From contig DTSC01000385.1 in the NCBI GenBank assembly GCA_012965625.1, positions 1 to 7,504 on the forward strand: DNA of 7,504 nt. Reading direction: 5' to 3'. The notes beneath the pieces were generated by a model. That model searched no databases, had not been told where the DNA came from, and saw only the letters and a list, made by a program, of their open reading frames with translations. The translations under genes and the position numbers were made by a program. This DNA is from Flavobacteriales bacterium (GTDB lineage: Bacteria; Bacteroidota; Bacteroidia; NORP154). How positions within the stretch are numbered: position 1 is the first letter of the stretch; the number at the start of each line of letters is the position of its first letter. Shown here piece after piece: positions 1 to 7,100 of this stretch.

Positions 1-273
1 CATGGGTCCAGCATCTACTTGAGCGGAGCCTATCAAAATACTGCCGGCACCTATTATGATACCTTTGTTTCTTCTGGTAACTGCGATAGCGTTGTAATCA
101 CCAACCTTGAAGTGTCTCCAGTGTATGACACTTCCTATACCATAGATATTTGTGAGGGTGATAGCGTGCTTATCGGCGGCGTTTACCAGAATAGTTCAGG
201 CACCTATTATGATTCTTCGAAAACAATTACTGGTTGTGACAGTTTAATGGCAATAAACCTTATAGTTAATACT
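1..273 (+). repeat. 51-residue (153 bp) tandem repeats in the first gene, one partial and one nearly full unit
   Basis: The first unit is cut by the window edge at its third residue; the second starts at 148. The conserved Tyr-Gln pairs sit at residues 11-12 and 62-63, exactly 51 residues apart. The pattern is IC-GDS, hydrophobic, G-YQ--G-YYD, GCDS, NL-V. This is the same unit and period as in the next gene. More units probably lie upstream. The first unit is divergent (HGSS where others have EGDS or NGDS). Confidence 0.88.
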
Positions 274-810
274 TTACCCTCACTTCAGCTCACCAGTGAT
301 ACAGTCATACTATTAGGAGAAACCATCAACCTGTTTGTTACAGGTGCCTCCAATTACTTATGGAGTACAGGAGAGACAAGTGCTAGCATTAATGTAAGCC
401 CCTCACAAAGCACTACCTATTCTGTAACAGGAACAACTCAGGGTTGTGCGAGTATAGGATTGGTGACCATAACAGTTATTGTTCAGGCTAATAATATATA
501 TGTGCCAAACGTATTTGCCTTATCTAGCAACCAAGAAGAGCACAACAAGCTATATGTATATGGAGGCAATATTGCAACCTATGAATTTTTGATCTATGAT
601 CGTTGGGGCGAAGTGGTATTTGAAACTTCTGATGTGGCTGCCACTATACGTCAGGACGGCCTCTGCTGTAAATATGGTCCTGGATGGGATGGTACCTTTA
701 AGAATAAAGAAGAGCCATTGAACTCAAATGTCTTTGCTTATAAGCTAACGGGAACATTCAACAATGGAGAAGAATTTTTTGAGGCTGGAAATATAACTTT
801 ATTAAAATAG
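1..810 (+). CDS. C-terminal part of a T9SS-exported repeat protein with CHU_C sorting domain (5' end outside window)
   Basis: The reading frame is open from the first base (frame 1) and ends at TAA 808-810, giving 269 visible residues. A TTG at 19 lies in the middle of a repeat and is not a credible start, so the gene begins upstream. Residues 1-49 are a 51-residue repeat missing its first two positions, and 50-91 are most of a second (IC-GDS near the start, GCDS about 28 residues later). Residues about 92-166 form an Ig/PKD-like beta domain (YLWSTGET, then SPS..TTYSV). Residues 167-269 are a CHU_C / TIGR04131-like domain: YVPNVF, IYDRWGEVVFE, GWDG, NVFAYKL, GNITLLK. In known systems such domains direct export through the type IX secretion system. 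The tail is nearly the same as that of the next gene. Two oddities are that the usual Asn-Gly-Asp-Gly stretch after PNxF is replaced by SSNQEEH, and that a segment with Cys-Cys precedes GWDG. The function of the missing N-terminus is unknown; a surface adhesin or matrix protein is an inference. Confidence 0.9.
   Translation, partial: HGSSIYLSGAYQNTAGTYYDTFVSSGNCDSVVITNLEVSPVYDTSYTIDICEGDSVLIGGVYQNSSGTYYDSSKTITGCDSLMAINLIVNTLPSLQLTSDTVILLGETINLFVTGASNYLWSTGETSASINVSPSQSTTYSVTGTTQGCASIGLVTITVIVQANNIYVPNVFALSSNQEEHNKLYVYGGNIATYEFLIYDRWGEVVFETSDVAATIRQDGLCCKYGPGWDGTFKNKEEPLNSNVFAYKLTGTFNNGEEFFEAGNITLLK
591..692 (+). repeat. Copy A of a dispersed direct repeat within the CHU_C-coding region
   Basis: This stretch matches 3716-3817 with 11 mismatches in 102 bases by hand count (about 89%), at a constant offset of 3125 bp. 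Similarity continues at lower level across the whole 103-residue domain without indels. It encodes the IYDRWGEVVFE to GWDG core. Several differences are synonymous third-position changes. Confidence 0.88.
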
Positions 811-878
811 ATACGAATAAAACCCAGTGAATACGGAGTTGTTTTAATAAAGGGTAGCTTTAATTTCCTGGAAAATAA

Positions 879-902
879 ATGATCGGAATTTAACAAAAGG
901 TG
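879..902 (+). promoter_or_regulatory. Start region of the second gene: GTG start preceded in frame by a four-codon ATG mini-ORF
   Basis: GTG at 900 begins MKKLYLIL, a typical Sec signal peptide start. The codons upstream in the same frame are CAA AAG, preceded by TAA at 891-893, so translation cannot begin farther upstream and continue into the gene. An ATG at 879 in that same frame gives only Met-Ile-Gly-Ile before the TAA. The next in-frame ATG (954) would remove the signal peptide. There is no Shine-Dalgarno sequence, only A-rich sequence (AAAAG) directly before the GTG, as is usual in Bacteroidota. Whether the mini-ORF is translated is unknown. Confidence 0.6.
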
Positions 903-3900
903 AAAAAGTTATATTTAATATTAGTCTTATTCTTCTTAAGCACAACAACACTGATGGCCCAATCTATGGTGATCGACTCAGTGCATGTTACCAGCTTTAC
1001 TTATGATTGTTTTCCAAACAATACAACGTATAAATTCATTTTACGCATAAACATTGTCACCTCAAATGCTTCAAACCCCCTAACCTTAAGTGATCTCACA
1101 TTTAACACTTCCGGATCCACAAATGCTTCCACAGACATTAAGAATGCAAGGGTATTTAGTACTGGAAATGCGGATGTTTTCTCTAAAAACGTCCTCTTTG
1201 GAAGCAATGCAAATCCAACAGGAAGCTTTGTTGTAAGTGGATCAGATTTACTAAACACCGGCGATAACTATTTCTGGTTGACCTATGATATTACAGACGC
1301 AGCTACTCCTGGAAATATCATCCAAGCAGTTCTTGATCAAAGCACGATTTCTACTGTTAATTATCCCTCCACTGGTTCATCTATAGGCTTCAACCGAACC
1401 ATAGATGTGCGCAGCAATTACCCTCATAAAGAAGCCAATGTTTGGTACACCGATAAGAATCTTGGGATAGACTTTAACTGTACCACCCCAGTTATTATTG
1501 ATGATCACTCAGATGACTTTATATCCATTGAAGGTACAGGTGCTATTTGTGATGAATTTGGCAACCTCTTATTTTACACAGATGCTGAAAGGGTTTTTAA
1601 TCGAGTACATGAAATAATTCCCAATGGAAACGGCATGCTTTCTTCAAGCAGCAAACACAGTGGCCTATTTATTAAAAAACCGCTTGATTCAACTACCTAT
1701 TATCTAATTAGTCCCGGATTCAGTTTTATGGATGAATTGTATTGGAATGAAATTGACCTTACCCTAGACGGTGGGTTTGGTGATATCGTACCAGGTATGA
1801 AAAACCTAACTTTAATGAACAACAACCTTGATGAAATGGTGACTTGCGTAAATCATTGTAATGGCCAGGATGTATGGGTCCTAACTGGTAAAAATGGCAC
1901 CAATGAATTTCATGCATTTCTGGTTTCTGATGCAGGGCTTTCTACAGTTCCTGTAGTTTCAACACCTGTAGGAGGGCCCATAAATACAACAACAGGAAGA
2001 GGCACTATTAAATTTTCCCCAAATGGGAAATGGCTTGTTTTAGCGGCTCAGATATCTACCTCAACGATACCTACTACCTTATATCAATTTGATAATAGTA
2101 CAGGAATTGTATCTAACCCTTTAGCTCTTGACTCAAACGATGCCCATGCAATATCCTTTTCACCAGATAATACCAAACTTTATATTGGCCATCAACAAAA
2201 TGGCTGCAAGATGTATCAATATGAACTTGATATCCCAGGCATTCTAGCTTCAAGAACACTTGTAGGAAATGTTCCCGGCCCAGCATTGTGGTTGCTACAA
2301 AACGCACCTGATGGCAAGATATATATGGACCCGGGAGGTAATGCTACAACCTACCCTGTAATTAACAACCCAAACCTTAAAGCACCGCTATGCAATTTTG
2401 ATCCAACAGGATTTTCTTTAAATGGAAGAATACATAGTTTTTCATTATCCTTCATCTCTTGTTATAATGAATCTTTTTTTAATCTGCCAACTACTCTTGA
2501 TACCACTATTTGTAATGGGGACAGTATCTTTCTGGGAGGGAATTATCAAACAACCGCAGGGATCTATTACGACACTTTAACTTCAGGTTCATTGTGTGAC
2601 AGTATTGTAAGCACAAATCTCATTGTTAGTCCACTTGATTCCGCTACCATTACTACCAGTATTTGTGAGGGAGACAGTATTTTGCTGGAAGGAAATTACC
2701 AGACAACCACAGGGGTCTATTACGACACTTTAACTGTGGGTTCTGGCTGTGACAGCATTTTAATCATCAACCTCATCGTTAGCACACCTGATTCTACCAT
2801 TATTGATGCCAGTATCTGTGAGGGGGACAGCCTCTTACTACAAGGAAATTATCAAACAACCACAGGGACCTATTACGACACTTTAACTTCTGGTTCTGGA
2901 TGTGACAGTATTCTAATTACCAACCTTATCGCTATTCAACCTGATTCCACAATTATTGATATCAGTATCTGTGCGGGAGACAGCCTCTTGCTACAAGGAG
3001 AATACCAAGCAAACACAGGAGTCTTTTATGACACTTTAACTTCAGGTTCTGGATGTGACAGTATTCTAATCACCAACCTCATCGTTAATCTACCTGACAC
3101 GACGACCATTGATACCAGTATCTGTGAGGGTGACAGCCTATTGCTGCAAGGGGATTACCAGACAAGTACAGGAACCTATTTAGACATATTAACTGCAGCT
3201 TCTGGATGCGACAGCATCCTGATTACTAACCTCATAATTGACCCATCAGATACAAGTATTATTGACACGAATATCTGTGAGGGCGATAGCATATTGCTGC
3301 AAGGAATTTACCAGGCAAGCACAGGAACCTATTTTGACATTTTAACTGCAGGTTCTGGATGTGACAGCATCCTGATCACCAACCTCATCATTGACCCTCT
3401 TGATTTTCTTCAAGTCACCAGCGATACAAGCATAATGCTTGGAGCAAGTCTTGAATTATTAGCTGTTGGAAGCAACAATTATTTATGGAGTACAGGAGAT
3501 ACTGGCAACAGCATTACTATAAGCCCTTCACAAACCACGACCTATTCCGTAACCAGCACCAGTTCTCAGGGATGCGAGACCACAAGAACAATTACGATTA
3601 CGGTAACAATACAATATAGTGCATATGTGCCAAATATTTTCTCACCTTCCAGTAACCAAGAGGAGCACCAGAGGCTATATGTATACGGAAGCAATATTGA
3701 AACCTATGAACTAGTGATCTATGATCGTTGGGGAGAAGTGGTTTTTGAGACTTCTGATCTGGCTGCCACTATTCGTCAGGATGGCCTCTGCTGCAGGTAT
3801 GGTCCTGGTTGGGACGGCAACTATAAGAATAAAGAAAAGCTACTGACCATGAATGTCTTTGCTTATAAGTTAACAGGAGCATTTGCAAATGGGGAGGCAT

Positions 3901-3935
3901 TTTTTGATTCTGGAAATATTACAATGGTAAAGTAA
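900..3935 (+). CDS. T9SS-exported multidomain surface protein: BNR_assoc_N-like, propeller-like, six 51-residue repeats, Ig-like, CHU_C
   Basis: This is a complete 1011-residue protein. Residues 1-21 are a signal peptide (MKK, hydrophobic core, cleavage after MAQ). Residues about 22-170 resemble the N-terminal domain found before BNR-repeat neuraminidases (LTFNTSGST, ARVFSTG, NYFWLTYDI). Residues about 181-528 look like a beta-propeller of a type common in Bacteroidota secreted proteins: WYTDKNLGIDFN at the start, EGTGAICDEFGNLLFYTD near 211-227, then blade-like FSPNGKWL (372-379) and FSPDNTKLYIG (420-430). Residues 537-835 are six repeats of exactly 51 residues, each with two cysteines 28 apart. 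Residues about 837-908 are Ig/PKD-like, and 909-1011 are CHU_C (YVPNIF, IYDRWGEVVFE, GWDG, GNITMVK). Despite the sialidase-type N-terminal domain, no BNR/Asp-box motif or catalytic residue set was seen, so an enzyme call is not supported. The start is GTG at 900, fixed by an in-frame stop at 891. The protein is probably cell-surface, with a binding or structural role by inference. It lies 89 bp after a paralogous gene on the same strand. Confidence 0.93.
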   Translation: MKKLYLILVLFFLSTTTLMAQSMVIDSVHVTSFTYDCFPNNTTYKFILRINIVTSNASNPLTLSDLTFNTSGSTNASTDIKNARVFSTGNADVFSKNVLFGSNANPTGSFVVSGSDLLNTGDNYFWLTYDITDAATPGNIIQAVLDQSTISTVNYPSTGSSIGFNRTIDVRSNYPHKEANVWYTDKNLGIDFNCTTPVIIDDHSDDFISIEGTGAICDEFGNLLFYTDAERVFNRVHEIIPNGNGMLSSSSKHSGLFIKKPLDSTTYYLISPGFSFMDELYWNEIDLTLDGGFGDIVPGMKNLTLMNNNLDEMVTCVNHCNGQDVWVLTGKNGTNEFHAFLVSDAGLSTVPVVSTPVGGPINTTTGRGTIKFSPNGKWLVLAAQISTSTIPTTLYQFDNSTGIVSNPLALDSNDAHAISFSPDNTKLYIGHQQNGCKMYQYELDIPGILASRTLVGNVPGPALWLLQNAPDGKIYMDPGGNATTYPVINNPNLKAPLCNFDPTGFSLNGRIHSFSLSFISCYNESFFNLPTTLDTTICNGDSIFLGGNYQTTAGIYYDTLTSGSLCDSIVSTNLIVSPLDSATITTSICEGDSILLEGNYQTTTGVYYDTLTVGSGCDSILIINLIVSTPDSTIIDASICEGDSLLLQGNYQTTTGTYYDTLTSGSGCDSILITNLIAIQPDSTIIDISICAGDSLLLQGEYQANTGVFYDTLTSGSGCDSILITNLIVNLPDTTTIDTSICEGDSLLLQGDYQTSTGTYLDILTAASGCDSILITNLIIDPSDTSIIDTNICEGDSILLQGIYQASTGTYFDILTAGSGCDSILITNLIIDPLDFLQVTSDTSIMLGASLELLAVGSNNYLWSTGDTGNSITISPSQTTTYSVTSTSSQGCETTRTITITVTIQYSAYVPNIFSPSSNQEEHQRLYVYGSNIETYELVIYDRWGEVVFETSDLAATIRQDGLCCRYGPGWDGNYKNKEKLLTMNVFAYKLTGAFANGEAFFDSGNITMVK
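2508..3404 (+). repeat. Six in-frame tandem repeats of 153 bp (51 residues)
   Basis: Units start at 2508, 2661, 2814, 2967, 3120 and 3273, each exactly 153 bp after the last, with no insertion or deletion; the sixth fades into the Ig-like domain near 3404. The consensus is I-C-E-G-D-S at positions 1-6, G-x-Y-Q at 11-14, Y-D at 21-22, G-C-D-S at 29-32 and N-L-I near 37-39. The two cysteines (2 and 30) are present in all six units and could form one disulfide per unit. By hand count, units 5 and 6 differ at about 15 of 128 bases and units 3 and 4 at about 19, against about 31 between 3 and 5, which suggests duplication in pairs. Similar Cys-Gly-Asp-Ser repeats are common in Bacteroidota surface proteins. 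Confidence 0.95.
3716..3817 (+). repeat. Copy B of the dispersed direct repeat within the CHU_C-coding region
   Basis: This is the partner of 591-692 (11 mismatches in 102 bases by hand count). The pair joins the C-terminal coding regions of two adjacent genes, so recombination between them could delete or duplicate about 3.1 kb and yield a hybrid gene. Confidence 0.88.
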
Positions 3936-4060
3936 AATAGGTTTCATTTATTTTGAAATGTACAAATCCAATTTATATGTTTCCATAAAACAATTACAAT
4001 AGCTTAATTTTAGTTGCTAAAGAGGAAGGACACAACCATATCTGGAAAAGAGGAGTTAAG

Positions 4061-4100
4061 TGGCAAAATTTTAATGCAATAATATAAAATTGTTTTGCCA
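4061..4100. promoter_or_regulatory. Inverted repeat / potential stem-loop just upstream of the beta-helix gene
   Basis: TGGCAAAA (4061-4068) and TTTTGCCA (4093-4100) are perfect 8 bp inverted repeats. Inside them TTTTA (4069-4073) pairs with TAAAA (4085-4089), leaving an 11-base loop and a TTG bulge at 4090-4092. The structure ends 21 bp before the ATG at 4122. It could be a stem-loop in the 5' leader, an operator, or a weak terminator of the preceding gene; it lacks the uninterrupted T-run expected of an intrinsic terminator. The arms are sequence-evident, the role is inference. Confidence 0.5.
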
Positions 4101-4121
4101 ATTATTTCAAATCAATATTAT

Positions 4122-7100
4122 ATGAAAGCAAATATTGTCAAGTGCGTTTTTTTGCTATTATTCTGCAGCTCAAATGCGTTATCGTCTTTTGCAGCAACTT
4201 ATACGGTAACAAATATAAATGATGCGGGAGCAGGCAGCTTTCGACAAGCATTGATAGATGCCAACACTAATCTTGGAGCAGACATCATTAATTTTAATAT
4301 CCCTGGCGCTGGGCCACATACTATATTCTTCACTTCTACATTGCCAGATGTAAGTGATCCTGTAACCATAAATGGATATAGTCAGCCAGGTGCATCAGCA
4401 AATACTATAGATATTTTTTCTATAAGCGCATTAACTCCCTTAAATGCAGTTATGAAAATTGTTTTTAATGGTACTAACTCAATAAGTGGTCTAAAAATAA
4501 CAGGGGGTAAAAGCATTATTAAGGGAGTCGTTTTTCAAGAGTTTGGAAATAGTGCTGATCCTTTTAATAATAATCTCAAATATGATTTAAAGATTGCCAG
4601 TGATTCAAATGCTGTTGAGGGTTGTTGGTTTGAGGTTTTAGCAGACGGCTCTAATTATACTCCAAATGTTGTTTATTACTCAATTTATCTTGGAGAAGGA
4701 ATCAGGAGCTATGGAAATACCATTGGTAATGGAAACCCCGATGGAATTAACTGGGTTAGTGCTGCTATGGGAGGAGGGAACTCTGTGGGAATTCAGTGTG
4801 GTAGAATCTCAGGCGGAAGTATTAAAGGAAATTTAATAGGGCCAACAAAGAATGGCCAAAACACATGGTATATTCAAGGATTTGGTGTCCATACTGGTGC
4901 GTCTTCTCAATCAGCACTGGACCTTGTTGTCGGTGGAGCCAATTTAGGTGAAGGGAATGTTTTTTCTGGTAATCTAGGTTTTGGGTTTAGAAGCCAAAAT
5001 GATTCTAGACTAATTTTTCAGGGAAATGTTTGCGGTACCACCCCTGATGGAAAAGCAGGCCTATACCAAGATTCTGGAGGAAACCCAATGATTACAGCTG
5101 GCGGTGTTTGTGGTGGAGGTGATAATTTGGGTCAACAGGATGGAATACACATAAGAAATTGTGATGATTGTCTTGTAGGTGGAGACAGAGCTGTTGGCAC
5201 AGGTATGTTGGGTGAAGGCAATCTTTGTTCAGGAAATAGTAGATATGGTATAGCTTTAACTTTTAATCCCCGTTCATCAACAATTGTTTCAGGTAATATT
5301 TGCGGTCTTAATTATCAAGGAGCTTCTTTACTTTGTAACCATGGAAATAGTGGAGACCCTCAATCATATGGTATTTATATAGCAGCTACCAATACCCCTG
5401 CTGGTGGTGCAACCATAGGGGGCAATACAGAAACCAAAGGTAATGTTTGCTCTGGTAATGATGAAGCAGGTATTTATTTTGAATCAACAGTCAACCCTGA
5501 CTTCAATGTTATTGGCAATCGTTGTGGTCTTCAGCACAATGGCTTAGTTGTGGTAGCTAACAATGTTCAGAAATATGGAATATATATTAATGATAATGGA
5601 TCTCAGAAAATTGGCTCTACAAATGCCGGAGAAGGAAATGTTCTTTCTGGCAATCTGGATGCCGGCCTTGTACTATCTGGGGCAAATTGCACATCGAATA
5701 AAATTTATGGAAATTATATTGGAATTTCTGATGTCGAAAGCACACCAAGCTTAAGCGATCAAAATGATGGAATTCTTATCCAAGGTGGAGCTTCAAATAA
5801 TAAGATTGGCCTGAATGTGGGCGAAGAGAATATTATTACTTGTAACATCGATAATGGTATTCGAATAACTGGCATAGGTTCCACTGGAAACGACATTTAC
5901 AAAAACTACATAGGTTGCCGATCAGATCAGGGTGTCGTCGTTGCACCGATGCAAGATTGTGGTATACGTATTGAAAATGGTGCAAGCAACAATGAAATTG
6001 GCAGGTTTGGCAATATCCTGAATGAAGAAAATGTGATCATTGACAATGATCTGTATGGGATATATATTGATGGAACCACAAACGACTGTACTGGGAATAG
6101 TATAAGCGGAAACTATATAGGCGTAAAGACAGATCAAACAAATTTACCAGGAAATGATCAAGACTATGGCATTTACATTAATGGGGCTAGTGCCAATAAT
6201 ATAGGAAGCACACTTGATCCGTTTTTCTTTAATGTTATTGCAGACAATGGTATAGCTGGTATTTACCTCACAGGGGCAGGCAGCACTGGAAACTTGATCA
6301 GGAACAATTATGTAGGCTGCGATAACACACAAGCTGCCATTGCAGGAGCAAATCAAACTAACGGCATCCTTGCTACGGGAGCTGCCTCCAATAATTTTAT
6401 GGGTGGTGCAGGGGCAAATAATGCCAATTATATCGCATATAATACAACAAATGGTGTTGAAATTGGAACGCAAACTAATGGTGATTTAATTTCAAGAAAT
6501 CCCATTCATAATAATGGCAACAAAGGCATACACCTAAATTTCTTTTTCAACACCTCCTTTAGTGGCAATTTATACAATCCAGCTCCTGCAATCGACCCTG
6601 TACAATTAATTGCAGGAACAGTTACAGGAACAGGTATCGCTGGACAAACGGTAGAATTGTTTCTGAGTGATATTGCTTGTGGGCAAAATGCCTTTACATA
6701 TCTTGGCACTGCTGTTGTTGACGGGGGAGGTAATTGGTCAATTGCAGGTTTAAGCCTTTCACCGGGAGACAATGGAGTGGCAACGCAAACCGATGGCTTA
6801 AACAATACTTCTGAATTTAGTAATTGTGTGACCATAGATGTCCTTGCAGCAATTTTTAGTGCAAGTGATTCGCTTATATGCATGGGTGATTGTATTAATT
6901 TTAATGATCTTAGCGCAGGCACGCCTATCAGCTGGACCTGGACTTTTAGCGGAGCAAATACTACCAGTTCAGCCATTCAGAATCCGACAGGAATTTGTTA
7001 CAACACAGCTGGGTCCTTTGATGTGGAATTAACAGTTTCGGATGGGACTAATAGTAATACATTAACAATGTCTAATTTTATTACTGTTAATGCTCTTGAT

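Noticed and set aside
19..810. Independent 263-residue protein starting at TTG 19
   Set aside because: The frame is open upstream to base 1, and the first residues are part of a repeat unit cut by the window edge; no signal peptide follows the TTG.
839..862. Possible Bacteroidota promoter: TTG at 839 and TAGCTTTA at 855
   Set aside because: The spacing is 13 bp rather than about 19 and the -7 box departs from TAnnTTTG; it is too weak to annotate. A TAAAATTG at 4085 also lacks a suitable -33 element.
1001..1258. Antisense open frame, and another at 2113-2307
   Set aside because: Both are shadows of the 1011-residue protein; no signal, domain or start context supports them.
2508..3404. Possible CRISPR-like or satellite array
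   Set aside because: The 153 bp units are contiguous, in frame, lack unique spacers and encode a conserved protein repeat.
3942..3958. Short hairpin after the stop of the second gene (TTTCA / TGAAA)
   Set aside because: Only five AT-rich pairs with no following T-run, so it is not a credible terminator.
4143..4170. Lipoprotein signal in the beta-helix protein (Cys-15 after LLLF)
   Set aside because: The residue before the cysteine is Phe, not Gly/Ala/Ser, and a normal cleavage site SFA-A follows at residue 24.
5563..5754. Short + strand open frame, and a similar one at 6838-7032
   Set aside because: Both are in a different frame inside the beta-helix gene, whose own frame has clear motif structure across these positions.
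5922..6976. Three antisense open frames (5922-6137, 6144-6473, 6506-6976)
   Set aside because: They lie opposite the continuous beta-helix frame, lack start context and recognisable domains, and have compositions expected from the complement of Gly/Asn/Ile-rich codons.
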